NCBI RefSeq assembly: GCF_012927125.1
Contig: NZ_JABBFZ010000013.1
Location: 62,001 to 126,000, forward strand
DNA from: Paraburkholderia antibiotica
Lineage (GTDB): Bacteria > Pseudomonadota > Gammaproteobacteria > Burkholderiales > Burkholderiaceae
Reading direction: 5' to 3'
DNA: 64,000 nucleotides
In this document: positions 18,214-26,903 of the stretch, one piece after another
Layout: each line of letters begins with the position of its first letter
How positions within the stretch are numbered: the stretch's first letter is position 1
Made by a program: the position numbers and the translations under genes
The notes under the pieces: generated by a model
Told to the model about the DNA's origin: nothing
Databases searched by the model: none
Seen by the model: only the letters and a program-made list of their open reading frames with translations

Positions 18214-18579
18214 GCGCACCTCCTCTAGTTGTGTGATGCCGCGGCAAACCGCTGCAATGCTCTCAGACTATAAAGGCCATTATAAATTCCGCGCCTTTTC
18301 GAAGTATGTCAGGCCTGTGTGCAACGCAGCACGAATTATCGTAATCAGCGCTCACGCATGGCCGATGACTTCATCATCACAAGTTATTGCGGAGATTTCT
18401 TTAAATATTGAAAAACGCCTATCGCCTTACGCGTTCTTTGCCGGCTCTTTCCAGCCTCTTTTCACGTCGATTAACACACAGGTTTTTTTGATATTCAAAT
18501 GTTAGCGGCGAAAAAAAACCGCGGACTGAGCCACGGCTTTCTTCTATCAATCGAATCGCGAAACGCGTGGACTTATTGC
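18214..18579. other. AT-rich ptsH-ptsI spacer
   Basis: This gap is visibly richer in A and T than its surroundings. It holds the ptsH terminator and, on the minus strand, a perfect TATAAT (18284-18279), 66 bp before the ptsI start, that may be its own -10, without a clear -35. No reading frame in it looks real. Confidence 0.55.
18511..18538 (-). terminator. Intrinsic terminator after ptsH
   Basis: On the minus strand, CCGTGG and CCGCGG form a 6-bp stem (one G-U pair, extendable by two) with a 6-nt loop, followed directly by eight Ts. Confidence 0.75.
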
Positions 18580-18849
18580 TTATTGCCCTTCGCCGAACTT
18601 ATCGGCGATCAGCTTCAGCAGCGCGTCCATCGCTTCCTGTTCGTCGCTGCCTTCCGTTTCGATCAGCACCGTACTGCCGATGCCCGCCGCCAGCATCATC
18701 ACGCCCATGATGCTCTTCGCGTTGATGCGACGGCCATTGCGGCTCATCCAGATTTCCGCCTGATAGTTGCCCGCGAGTTGCGTCAACTTGGCCGACGCGC
18801 GCGCGTGCAGCCCCAGCTTGTTCACAATAGTCGTTTCCTGTTGCAGCAT
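18580..18849 (-). CDS. ptsH: HPr family phosphocarrier protein
   Basis: An 89-residue HPr. The phosphorylated histidine sits in NKLGLHARASAKLTQLA, and the serine region is KSIMGVMMLAAGIGS. It relays phosphate from enzyme I to an EIIA protein. The ATG at 18849 matches the usual family start. It lies 97 bp downstream of the EIIA gene. No membrane permease subunit is encoded here, so this chain is probably regulatory (inference). Confidence 0.96.
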   Translation of the reverse strand: MLQQETTIVNKLGLHARASAKLTQLAGNYQAEIWMSRNGRRINAKSIMGVMMLAAGIGSTVLIETEGSDEQEAMDALLKLIADKFGEGQ

Positions 18850-18946
18850 GTGATGGTCCGAAAAGCGCGGGTGAATGAAATGGTAAAGGGTGAAACCGAA
18901 AACCAGTTGCAAAGCGTTTGAAACCTTGCGCGAAAATCCGGCCGCT

Positions 18947-19474
18947 TTATAAGCCGGCCGTGTCCGTCTTCTGCGTCAGATCGGCATCGGCCGGCAACGC
19001 GGGGATACAGTCGCCAGGCGCCGCGTCGGGAGGCAGCGCCGGCAGGCAATCGCCCGATGCGGCCGGCGGCGCGACGGGCTCCGGCGTCGCCGGACCGATC
19101 GCGTGCACGCCCTTGGTCGCGCCGGCGAGCGCCTTGTCGACGAGCGTGTCGAGCGGCGTCGCACGATAACAGACCGCGCGCACCAGCATCGGCAGATTGA
19201 CACCGCACAGCACGCGTACGTCCGGCACCGTCGCGAGCCGACCGGCGATATTCGCCGGCGTCGCGCCGAACATGTCGGTCAGCACGAGCGCGCCGTTTTC
19301 TTCCTTGAGCCGCGCGATTTCCGAATTCGCGAACGCGACGACCTGCGCGGGATCGCAATCCGGCGACACATCGATCACGCCGATGCGAGCCGGCAAACCG
19401 CCATAAATGTGGGAAATGCAATCGCGCAACGCGGTGGCGAATGGAGCGTGCGCAATGATCAGAATGCCTGCCAT
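18947..19474 (-). CDS. PTS EIIA component, mannose/fructose family
   Basis: A 175-residue protein. The first ~130 residues are an EIIA-Man domain with the phosphorylated histidine in IIAHAPFATALRD, the DCDPAQ and TDMFGATPANIAGRL loops, and GVNLPMLVRAVCYR. The last ~45 residues are an unusual Pro/Ala/Asp-rich tail with repeated GDCLPALP and GDCIPALP units. No EIIB or EIIC partner is present. By analogy with other incomplete proteobacterial PTS chains it likely has a signalling role. Confidence 0.88.
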   Translation of the reverse strand: MAGILIIAHAPFATALRDCISHIYGGLPARIGVIDVSPDCDPAQVVAFANSEIARLKEENGALVLTDMFGATPANIAGRLATVPDVRVLCGVNLPMLVRAVCYRATPLDTLVDKALAGATKGVHAIGPATPEPVAPPAASGDCLPALPPDAAPGDCIPALPADADLTQKTDTAGL

Positions 19475-19849
19475 GTCAGCCTTGCTGCAAAAGAACGGCC
19501 CCAAAACCGCGGACCGGACGACAGCCCGGTTCGCCAGCGCCCCGGACCGGCCGTGGGTCGCGAGGGCGGGACACATCGTCAAGCGAGCGGCCCGCAGTAC
19601 TCGCCTGCGTCTACGCTCTCCCTGCCCGCTCATCGGTCCGCGATCCGCGCCAGCGCCCTGTTGCAGCCGATACCGCTGCCGGACGACGCCTCGCGCGGGC
19701 GAGCGGGCATTGTATCAGGCTCGTTTTCGCGCCAAACCTCGTGGCCTGCCTGATGCGGACTCACTACGTAGTTTGGGGGCGCGGCCGGTCATTCAAGGCC
19801 GCCGTGGCCGCCCGCGCCGACACACGCGGCCGGCGCCCTGTGTCAGATG
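19475..19849. other. gshB-EIIA intergenic region
   Basis: A 375-bp gap with several GC-rich short stems and one promoter candidate, listed separately. No protein-like frame stands out. Confidence 0.45.
19709..19736 (-). promoter_or_regulatory. Candidate promoter for EIIA-ptsH
   Basis: TTTGGC and TACAAT on the minus strand are spaced by 16 nt, about 235 bp ahead of the EIIA start. It would let the phosphotransferase genes be expressed apart from gshAB. Confidence 0.4.
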
Positions 19850-20806
19850 TCAGGCTGCCGCGCGCTCCAGCGCGTCGATGAACATCGCGGCGACGTCGAA
19901 GCCGGTTTGGTCCATGATCTCGCGGAAGCACGTCGGACTCGTGACGTTGACTTCGGTGAGCCAGTCGCCGATCGCGTCGAGCCCAACCAGCAGCAAACCG
20001 CGCGCGGCGAGCACCGGCGCGAGCGTATCGGCAATGTTGCGATCCTGTTCGCTCAGCGGCCGCGCGACGCCGAGGCCGCCCGCCGCGAGATTGCCGCGCA
20101 CCTCATTACCCTGAGGAATCCGCGCGAGCGAATATGGCACCGCTTCGCCGCCGATCAGCAGGATGCGCTTGTCGCCGTCCTTGATCTCGGGGATGAATTT
20201 CTGCGCCATCACCGAACGCGCGCCGTCGTGGCTCAGCATTTCGATAATCGAGCCTAGGTTCATGCCGTCCGCCTTCACGCGGAACACGCCCATGCCGCCC
20301 ATGCCGTCGAGCGGCTTCAGGATCACGTCGCCATGCTGCTCATGGAACGCCCGCAGACGCGTGGCGTCGCGCGTGACCAGCGTCGGCGCGACGAACTGCG
20401 CGAATTCGCCGATCGCCAGCTTTTCCGAATGATCGCGAATCGCCTGCGGCTTGTTGAAGATGCGCGCGCCGCCGCGCTCGGCCATCTCGAGCAGCCATGT
20501 CGACGTCACGTACTCCATGTCGAACGGCGGGTCCTTGCGCATCACGACCGCGCCGAAACTCTTCAGCGAGCGCGGCGCGGCGGGGTCGGCGGCGAACCAG
20601 ACGTCGCGATGCAGATCGGCGGTATCGCCGACGATCGCAATGCGCTGCACGTTCGCCTCGACGTCGCCGCCCGTCCACGCGAGCTGCTTCGGCTCGCAGG
20701 TGTACACCGAATGACCGCGACGCGCCGCTTCGGCAATCATCGCGTAAGTCGAGTCTTTGTAGATCTTGAAGTGGCTAAGCGGATCAGCGATGAAAAGGAT
20801 GTCCAT
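19850..20806 (-). CDS. gshB: Glutathione synthetase
   Basis: A 318-residue ATP-grasp enzyme that adds glycine to gamma-glutamylcysteine. It starts MDILFIADPLSHFKIYKDST and contains VMRKDPPFDMEYV, the ATP-grasp loop LKPLDGMGGMGVFR, and the C-terminal GLDAIGDWLTEVNVTSPTC with metal-binding residues. Length is standard. It follows gshA after 104 bp on the same strand. Confidence 0.97.
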   Translation of the reverse strand: MDILFIADPLSHFKIYKDSTYAMIAEAARRGHSVYTCEPKQLAWTGGDVEANVQRIAIVGDTADLHRDVWFAADPAAPRSLKSFGAVVMRKDPPFDMEYVTSTWLLEMAERGGARIFNKPQAIRDHSEKLAIGEFAQFVAPTLVTRDATRLRAFHEQHGDVILKPLDGMGGMGVFRVKADGMNLGSIIEMLSHDGARSVMAQKFIPEIKDGDKRILLIGGEAVPYSLARIPQGNEVRGNLAAGGLGVARPLSEQDRNIADTLAPVLAARGLLLVGLDAIGDWLTEVNVTSPTCFREIMDQTGFDVAAMFIDALERAAA

Positions 20807-20910
20807 GAAAGTCCCGGTGCGCCCTGATGGGCTTGGCATTATTCGTCAATATAGTCTTTGAAGACGGCGATGGCGGCACGCATGCCGCCATCCTGCCGCG
20901 CGAAGGTCGG

Positions 20911-22200
20911 TCAGACCTGGATCGCTTCGGGGTCGGTCTTTTCGAGTTCGACCGATGCGGCGAGCAGCCCGAGCCGCGCCACCACGCCGTACATATAGAA
21001 GCGGTTCGGCGGCGCCGCGCCGGGCTTCGCGTGCGCATCGGGCAGCGCCGTGTGCTCGAAACCGAGCGGCACGAAGTGCATGCCCGGCGCGTTCAGGTTC
21101 TGGTCGCGCTCGCGGCTGCCATGCACGCGATAAAAGCCGCCCACCACGTAGCGGTCGATCATGTAGACGACCGGCTCGGCGACTTCCTCGCCGACGCGCT
21201 CGAACGTGTACACGCCTTCCTGCACGATCACGTCGTGCACTTCGAGGCCGTCTTTGGTCGCCGCCATGCGGGTGCGTTCGCGCTTGGTCAGCGCGGCCAC
21301 TTCCGACGCGTCGTGCACGGTCATCACGCCCATGCCGTAGGTGCCCGCGTCCGACTTGATGACGACATACGGTTTCTCGGAGATGCCGTACTCGCGATAC
21401 TTGCGCGCGATCTTCTTCAGCACGCCGTCGATCGCATCGGCCAGCGCTTCTTCGCCCGTGCGCTCCTGGAAGTCGACACCCTCGACGTGCGCGAAGTACG
21501 GATTGATCATCCACGGATCGATCTCGACCATCTTCGCGAACTTCTTCGCGACGTCGTCATAACACGAGAAATGCGTCGATTTCCGGCGAACCGCCCAACC
21601 CGCATGCAGCGGCGGCAGCAGATACTGCTCGTGCAGATTTTCGAGCACCGGCGGAATGCCGCCCGACAGGTCATTGTTCAGCAGGATCGAGCACGGGTCG
21701 AAATTCTTCAGACCAAGGCGGCGCTGCGAGCGCTCGAGCGGTTCGAGCACGAGCTTCTGCCCGTCCGACAGCGCGATCGTGACCGGGCCGTTGATGGTTT
21801 CGTCGAGCGTGCCGAAACGTACGTTCAAGCCCGCCTGGCGCATGATCGACGCGAGCCGGGCGACGTTTTCGAGGTAGAACGCGTTGCGCGTGTGGCGCTC
21901 CGGAATCACCAGCAGATTCTTCGCGTCCGGACAGATCTTTTCGATCGAGGCCATCGCGGCCTGCACCGCGAGCGGCAACACTTCCTGCGGCAGATTATTG
22001 AATGCGCCGGGAAACAGATTGGTGTCGACCGGCGCGAGCTTGAAGCCGGCGTTACGCAGATCGACGGAACAGTAGAACGGCGGCGTGTGCTCCTGCCATT
22101 CGAGCCGGAACCAACGTTCGATAGCGGGCGTGGCGTCGAGGATCTTCCGCTCGAGATCGAGCAGCGGGCCGTTTAACGCCGTAACTAGGTGCGGAACCAT
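20911..22200 (-). CDS. gshA: Glutamate-cysteine ligase, proteobacterial GshA type
   Basis: A 429-residue enzyme of the GshA family found in alpha- and betaproteobacteria (distinct in sequence from the E. coli enzyme). It makes gamma-glutamylcysteine, the first step of glutathione synthesis. Recognisable segments are FYCSVDLRNAGFKLAPVDTN, VIPERHTRN and VVIKSDAGTYGMGVM, which resembles an ATP-grasp glycine-rich loop. It is upstream of gshB in the same direction. Confidence 0.92.
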   Translation of the reverse strand: MVPHLVTALNGPLLDLERKILDATPAIERWFRLEWQEHTPPFYCSVDLRNAGFKLAPVDTNLFPGAFNNLPQEVLPLAVQAAMASIEKICPDAKNLLVIPERHTRNAFYLENVARLASIMRQAGLNVRFGTLDETINGPVTIALSDGQKLVLEPLERSQRRLGLKNFDPCSILLNNDLSGGIPPVLENLHEQYLLPPLHAGWAVRRKSTHFSCYDDVAKKFAKMVEIDPWMINPYFAHVEGVDFQERTGEEALADAIDGVLKKIARKYREYGISEKPYVVIKSDAGTYGMGVMTVHDASEVAALTKRERTRMAATKDGLEVHDVIVQEGVYTFERVGEEVAEPVVYMIDRYVVGGFYRVHGSRERDQNLNAPGMHFVPLGFEHTALPDAHAKPGAAPPNRFYMYGVVARLGLLAASVELEKTDPEAIQV

Positions 22201-22349
22201 TGATCACTCGCAAACTGGAGAAAAAAGATTGTAGAGCAAATGCTTTGCTCATTTGGGGACGGTTTCTCCATTCGCAAGCACACTCGAATACCTTCTCCCT
22301 ATCAGGATGATAGGTGGGGGAAATTACCGTTTCCAATCGAATCAGCAAG

Positions 22350-22374
22350 AAAAAAGCCCGCCATGAAGGCGGGC
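22350..22374 (-). terminator. Intrinsic terminator of glnK-amtB
   Basis: A 7-bp stem (GCCCGCC with GGCGGGC, 5-nt loop) is followed on the minus strand by six Ts, just past the amtB stop. Nearby, CCTATCA and TGATAGG (22298-22314) form a smaller palindrome of unknown use ahead of gshA. Confidence 0.88.
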
Positions 22375-22422
22375 AAATCGCTGCGCTTGAAAATCGTCGG
22401 GATACTCGAGCGGCGTTTTCCG

Positions 22423-23919
22423 TTATTCGACGTGTTCGCCGTGCAGACTCACGTCGAGGCCTTCGCGCTCCTGCTCTTCGGTCACGCGGATGCCCATCAC
22501 CATGTCGATGATCTTCAGCAACACGAAGCTCACCACGCCGCTGTAGATCAGCGTCGTCAGCACGCCCTTGGCCTGCAGGATCACGCTGCCGTCCGCGCCG
22601 CCGATGTCCTTGACCGCGAACACGCCGGTCAGCAGCGCGCCGACGATACCGCCGATGCAGTGCACGCCGAACGCGTCGAGCGAATCGTCGTAGCCGAGCT
22701 TGTGCTTGAGCCACGTCGCCGACCAGAAGCACACCACGCCCGCAACGACGCCGATCACCAGCGCGCCGAGCGTGCCGACGAAGCCCGACGCCGGCGTCAC
22801 CGCCACCAGACCCGCAACCGCGCCCGACACGATGCCGAGCACCGACGGCTTACCCTTGGCCGCCCATTCGGCGAACATCCATGCGAGCGCCGCGGCGGCG
22901 GTCGCCACTTGCGTCGCGAACATCGCGAAGCCGGCACGGCCGTCTGCTGCAACAGCGGAACCCGCGTTGAAGCCGAACCAGCCGACCCACAGCATCGCGC
23001 CACCGATCAGCGTGAGCGTCAGGTTATGCGGCGCCATCGCTTCGCGGCCATAGCCGATCCGCTTGCCGAGCACCAGACAGCAGACCAGACCCGCGATACC
23101 CGCGTTGATGTGCACCACCGTGCCGCCCGCGAAGTCGAGAATGCCCGCGCTAGCCAGCCAGCCGGTCGGTTCCCACACCATGTGCGCGATCGGCGCGTAG
23201 ACGATGATCGACCACAGCGACATGAACACCAGCATCGCGGAGAACTTCATGCGGTCAGCGAACGCACCGGTGATCAGCGCCGGCGTGATGATCGCGAAGG
23301 TCATCTGATAGACAAAGTAGACCGTTTCGGGGATCGTCGGCGCGAGGTGGCTGACGGTCAGCGTGGTCGCCTTGTCGCCCTTGATGTACGTCATGCCGGC
23401 CATGAACACCCGCGAGAAGCCGCCGATGAACGAGCCGCCCGGCGTGAACGCGAGGCTGTAGCCGATCACGGTCCAGATGATCGTCACGAGACAGGTGATC
23501 GCGAAGCTTTGCATCAGCGTCGCGAGCACGTTCTTCTTGCGCACCATGCCGCCGTAGAACAGCGCGAGGCCGGGGATCGTCATGAACAGCACGAGCGCGG
23601 TGGAGGTCAGCATCCACGCGGTGTCGCCGGAATTGATCTTCGACGAATCCACCGAGAACGGTGCGGTCGGCGCAGCCGGCGCGGCAGCGGCGGCCGCGGC
23701 CGATGCATCGGCGGCCGGGGCGCTCGCGGCCGGTGCGGCGGAAGCGTCGGCGGCCGGGGCGGAAGCGGCCGGTGCCGAGGCGTCGGGCGCCGGGGCGCTC
23801 GCCATGGTATCGGGCGCCGAGGCGGCGGCGGGCGCGGAAGCGTCGTCCGCGAGGGCGGCACCGATACCGCCCGCGAGCAGCGAGCCGGCCATCAGCAGGG
23901 ACATCAATAGTTTGCGCAT
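22423..23919 (-). CDS. amtB: Ammonium transporter
   Basis: A 498-residue Amt channel with signal peptide (residues 1-24) and about eleven helices. It shows GGMVRKKNVLATLMQSFA, the AGGTVVHINAG signature and the paired pore histidines, one there and one in DAFGVHCIGG. Between the signal peptide and the first helix is a ~60-residue stretch of Ala, Pro, Ser and Asp with repeated SAPAADASA units, which is not part of the standard fold. It forms an operon with glnK, 46 bp upstream. Confidence 0.95.
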   Translation of the reverse strand: MRKLLMSLLMAGSLLAGGIGAALADDASAPAAASAPDTMASAPAPDASAPAASAPAADASAAPAASAPAADASAAAAAAAPAAPTAPFSVDSSKINSGDTAWMLTSTALVLFMTIPGLALFYGGMVRKKNVLATLMQSFAITCLVTIIWTVIGYSLAFTPGGSFIGGFSRVFMAGMTYIKGDKATTLTVSHLAPTIPETVYFVYQMTFAIITPALITGAFADRMKFSAMLVFMSLWSIIVYAPIAHMVWEPTGWLASAGILDFAGGTVVHINAGIAGLVCCLVLGKRIGYGREAMAPHNLTLTLIGGAMLWVGWFGFNAGSAVAADGRAGFAMFATQVATAAAALAWMFAEWAAKGKPSVLGIVSGAVAGLVAVTPASGFVGTLGALVIGVVAGVVCFWSATWLKHKLGYDDSLDAFGVHCIGGIVGALLTGVFAVKDIGGADGSVILQAKGVLTTLIYSGVVSFVLLKIIDMVMGIRVTEEQEREGLDVSLHGEHVE

Positions 23920-23965
23920 CTTCGTTTTCCTCTTGTCGCTATTCGTGTCGCTGTGCTTTGGTTTT

Positions 23966-24304
23966 TTACAGCGCGTCTGCGCCGGTTTCGCCGGTGCGGA
24001 TCCGGACCACCTGCTCGATCGGCGTGACGAAAATCTTGCCGTCGCCGATCTTGCCGGTGCGCGCGGCGCGTTCGAGCGCCTCGATCGCCTGATCGACGAT
24101 GTCGTCCGACACGGCCGCCTCGATCTTCACCTTCGGCAGAAAATCGACCACGTATTCGGCCCCGCGATACAGCTCCGTGTGGCCCTTCTGCCGCCCGAAG
24201 CCTTTGACTTCCGTAACCGTGATGCCCGACACGCCGATTGCCGACAAGGCTTCGCGTGCTTCATCGAGCTTGAACGGCTTGATGATTGCGGTAATGAGCT
24301 TCAT
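23966..24304 (-). CDS. glnK: PII signal protein
   Basis: A 112-residue PII regulator sensing 2-oxoglutarate and ATP/ADP. It has the MKLITAIIKPFKLDEAREAL start, the T-loop with the uridylylated tyrosine in YRGAEYVVDFLPK and the C-terminal GKIGDGKIFVTPIEQVVRIRTGE. Coupling to amtB marks it as GlnK-like: PII blocks the channel when nitrogen is plentiful. A sigma-54 promoter lies upstream. Confidence 0.95.
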   Translation of the reverse strand: MKLITAIIKPFKLDEAREALSAIGVSGITVTEVKGFGRQKGHTELYRGAEYVVDFLPKVKIEAAVSDDIVDQAIEALERAARTGKIGDGKIFVTPIEQVVRIRTGETGADAL

Positions 24305-24416
24305 GAAATCCCTCGCTAATGCGTTGCTGATCCGTTGCTAACCCGTTGCGTACCCGTGACTGCGGTCTCCTGCGCTGCCGGTAAAAGTGCTCTGGCAGAG
24401 CGCGCGGGGCAGTAAC

Positions 24417-24432
24417 AGCAACTCCTATGCCA
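24417..24432 (-). promoter_or_regulatory. Sigma-54 promoter for glnK-amtB
   Basis: The minus strand reads TGGCATAGGAGTTGCT, with GG and GC dinucleotides in the exact -24/-12 spacing. Transcription would begin near 24406, about 100 nt before glnK. Sigma-54 control of this operon is expected from other proteobacteria. Confidence 0.8.
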
Positions 24433-24661
24433 TGTTGTGTCAGACTGCGCGTCGCGCGCGTGTCGCAAGCCGCCCGGACGGCCTTGTCCGAACGGCCAGC
24501 GGCGCGGCCGGCGGTGGCGCGGCGGGGGGATCGTTGCTAGAGTGTTCGAACGTTATGAATGCGACGGCGCGCACCAAACGCGCTCACGCGACCGCGGCGG
24601 ACCACGCGCGGCGCACCAGGATTGCCCATTCGCCGCAACAGGGCACGGGCGCAATGAAACA

Positions 24662-24678
24662 TGCACATTTTTTGTGCA
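24662..24678. promoter_or_regulatory. NtrC-type enhancer dyad
   Basis: TGCACATTTTTTGTGCA fits the NtrC dyad pattern TGCAC-N7-GTGCA exactly. It is about 260 bp upstream of the glnK transcription start and only a few bases before the ubiK ribosome site. A weaker partial match is seen at 24612-24628. The remaining gap (24433-24661) holds no gene. Confidence 0.7.
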
Positions 24679-24692
24679 CCAAGGGGAACACC

Positions 24693-24947
24693 ATGAAACA
24701 ACCGAACGACGTTTTTAACGACTTCCAGGCTCGCGTCAGCGATCTGTTCAAGAATTCGCCGGCCAAGGATGTCGAGCGCAACGTCAAGGCGATGCTGTCG
24801 CAAGGCTTCTCGAAGCTCGATCTGGTCACGCGCGAGGAATTCGATACGCAGACCCAGGTGCTGGTGCGCACCCGCGCGCGCCTCGAAGAGCTCGAGCGCC
24901 GGGTCGCCGAACTCGAACAGAAGCTCCCGCTCACGCAAACGCCGTAA
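24693..24947 (+). CDS. ubiK: UbiK family ubiquinone biosynthesis accessory factor
   Basis: An 84-residue BMFP-domain protein. The first half is an amphipathic helix (FNDFQARVSDLFKNSPAKDVERN), the second a coiled coil rich in Glu, Arg and Leu ending LEELERRVAELEQKL. UbiK helps the ubiquinone biosynthesis complex, possibly at the membrane lipid interface. The ATG has AAGGGG 6 nt upstream. It is divergent from glnK. Confidence 0.88.
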   Translation: MKQPNDVFNDFQARVSDLFKNSPAKDVERNVKAMLSQGFSKLDLVTREEFDTQTQVLVRTRARLEELERRVAELEQKLPLTQTP

Positions 24948-25067
24948 CCCCCGCGCGCAGCCTTCGCGCTGCGCAGTGCTGCACCTCACCGGCAAGCGAG
25001 CCGTGACGTCATCAGCGTTTTAGGGGATTTGCGCTCGCCTCGAGCGCACCGTCCGACGGGAGAAAAC

Positions 25068-26690
25068 ATGTCGCTTGCCGTGGTGCGCAGTCGCGCGCCG
25101 GCCGCTGGCCGCGCGCCCGAAGTCACTGTCGAGGTTCACCTCGCCAACGGACTTCCATCCTTTTCGATTGTCGGCCTGCCCGATCTGGAAGTACGCGAGA
25201 GCCGCGAGCGCGTGCGCGCGGCGCTGCAAAACTGCGGCTTTGATTTCCCGGTGCGGCGCATCACCGTCAATCTCGCCCCTGCCGATCTGCCGAAAGAGTC
25301 CGGCCGTTTCGACCTGCCGATCGCGCTCGGCATTCTCGCCGCAAGCGGGCAGATTCCGGCCGAGTCGCTGCTTGATCGCGAGTTTGCCGGCGAGCTGTCG
25401 CTGACCGGCGCGCTGCGGCCGATGCGCGGCGCGTTCGCGATGGCGTGCGGCACCGCGCGCGGCGGCACGGCGGGCGGCGGTGCCGAAGGGTCGTCCGGGT
25501 CTGTCGAGTCTTCCGCCTCGCAGTCCGCGTCTGCGTCCGCGGACGACACCGCGCGGCCACCGTTACGCACTCCACAGCTTTATCTGCCTGCCGCGAGCGC
25601 GGCGGAAGCGGCGCTCGTGCCGGGCGTCGACGTCTACGGCGCCGCCGATCTGCCGTCGCTATGCGCTCACCTCGCGGATGCGCCGGACGCGCGCCTGCGT
25701 CCAGTCAGCGCGCCCGAACTCGGCGCGCAAGCCACCACGCCGATGCCCGACATGGCCGACGTGATCGGCCAGCGCGCGGCGCGGCGCGCGCTCGAAGTCG
25801 CCGCGGCCGGCGGCCATCACGTATTGCTGATCGGGCCGCCCGGCGCCGGCAAGTCGATGCTCGCCGCGCGTCTGCCCGGCCTGCTGCCGCCCATGACCGA
25901 CGACGAAGCGCTCGCCTCCGCCGCGTTACTGTCCGCGAGCCGGATCGGTTTCAAGCCGACGCAGTGGCGCCAGCGACCGTTTCGCGCGCCGCATCATTCG
26001 TCGAGCGCGGCGGCGCTGGTCGGTGGACGCAATCCGCCGCAGCCGGGAGAAATCACGCTCGCGCATCTGGGCGTGCTGTTCCTCGACGAACTGCCCGAAT
26101 TCGATCGCGTCGTGCTCGAAACGCTGCGCGAGCCGCTCGAAGCGGGCCGCATCACGATCTCGCGCGCCGCGCTGCAAGCGGATTTCCCGGCCGCGTGCCA
26201 ATTGATCGCCGCGATGAACCCGTGCCCCTGCGGCTGGCGTGGCGATCCGGGCGGTCGTTGCCGCTGCACGCCAGAGATCGCGGCGCGCTATCTGCGCAAG
26301 CTGTCGGGGCCGCTGCTCGATCGCATCGATATCCAGCTCGAAATTCCGGCGCTGACGCCGGCTGAGCTCGCGGCTCGCTCGGCCACCGCCAGCGAGGCGA
26401 GCGCGACGATCGCGGCGCGCGTCGGCAGCGCGCGCGATCGCCAATTGACCAGGCAGGGCAAGACCAACCGGGAACTGGACGGACGGGAAGTCGACGATGT
26501 ATGTCGCCCGGATGCGGCGGGCGAAGCGCTGCTGCGTGAAGCAGGCGAACGTTTTGGCTGGTCGGCGCGGGCTTACTACCGCGTGCTGAAGGTCGCGCGC
26601 ACCATCGCCGATCTCGCTGGCGCCGCGATGCCGAGCGCCGCACAGGTCGCCGAGGCGATTCAGTACCGCCGCGCGTTTGGCTCGTTATGA
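25068..26690 (+). CDS. comM: YifB/ComM family Mg-chelatase-like AAA ATPase
   Basis: A 540-residue ATPase. It has the N-terminal GLPSFSIVGLPDLEVRESRERVRAAL domain, Walker A in LIGPPGAGKSMLA, the THRAPHHS-like FRAPHHSSSAAALVGG, Walker B in GVLFLDELPEF, and a cysteine cluster in NPCPCGWRGDPGGRCRC. ComM drives branch migration during natural transformation. An unusual ~50-residue Gly/Ser/Ala-rich insertion (about residues 130-175) splits the N-terminal domain. GGGAG precedes the ATG. Confidence 0.94.
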   Translation: MSLAVVRSRAPAAGRAPEVTVEVHLANGLPSFSIVGLPDLEVRESRERVRAALQNCGFDFPVRRITVNLAPADLPKESGRFDLPIALGILAASGQIPAESLLDREFAGELSLTGALRPMRGAFAMACGTARGGTAGGGAEGSSGSVESSASQSASASADDTARPPLRTPQLYLPAASAAEAALVPGVDVYGAADLPSLCAHLADAPDARLRPVSAPELGAQATTPMPDMADVIGQRAARRALEVAAAGGHHVLLIGPPGAGKSMLAARLPGLLPPMTDDEALASAALLSASRIGFKPTQWRQRPFRAPHHSSSAAALVGGRNPPQPGEITLAHLGVLFLDELPEFDRVVLETLREPLEAGRITISRAALQADFPAACQLIAAMNPCPCGWRGDPGGRCRCTPEIAARYLRKLSGPLLDRIDIQLEIPALTPAELAARSATASEASATIAARVGSARDRQLTRQGKTNRELDGREVDDVCRPDAAGEALLREAGERFGWSARAYYRVLKVARTIADLAGAAMPSAAQVAEAIQYRRAFGSL

Positions 26691-26718
26691 GGAGAAAAAT
26701 CTACTGTCAAGACTTGAC

Positions 26719-26727
26719 TTATACACA
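26719..26727 (+). promoter_or_regulatory. DnaA box (TTATACACA)
   Basis: Exact match to the TTATNCACA consensus, embedded in the inverted repeat ACTTG...CAAGT. Confidence 0.55.
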
Positions 26728-26894
26728 AGTTCGCGAACTCGACAGATTTTGAAACAACTGAAAAGCATGTCGACAAGCCCCCCAGAAAGCCTTTGATTTC
26801 ATTGATATTTTTAAAAATCACCGCGCTTGGGAATCCTGATGGAAAGGCCGCCAGCCGGGCTTTTGCGGCAAATCAAGCCAAGTTCTCAACAAAG

Positions 26895-26903
26895 TTATCC
26901 ACA
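26895..26903 (+). promoter_or_regulatory. DnaA box (TTATCCACA)
   Basis: Exact match to the strongest DnaA-box form, 176 bp from the first and in the same orientation. Confidence 0.6.

Noticed and set aside
26701..26760. Considered a sigma-70 promoter because of TTGACTTATAC
   Set aside because: No -10 at proper distance on either strand and no gene begins downstream; the DnaA-box reading fits better.
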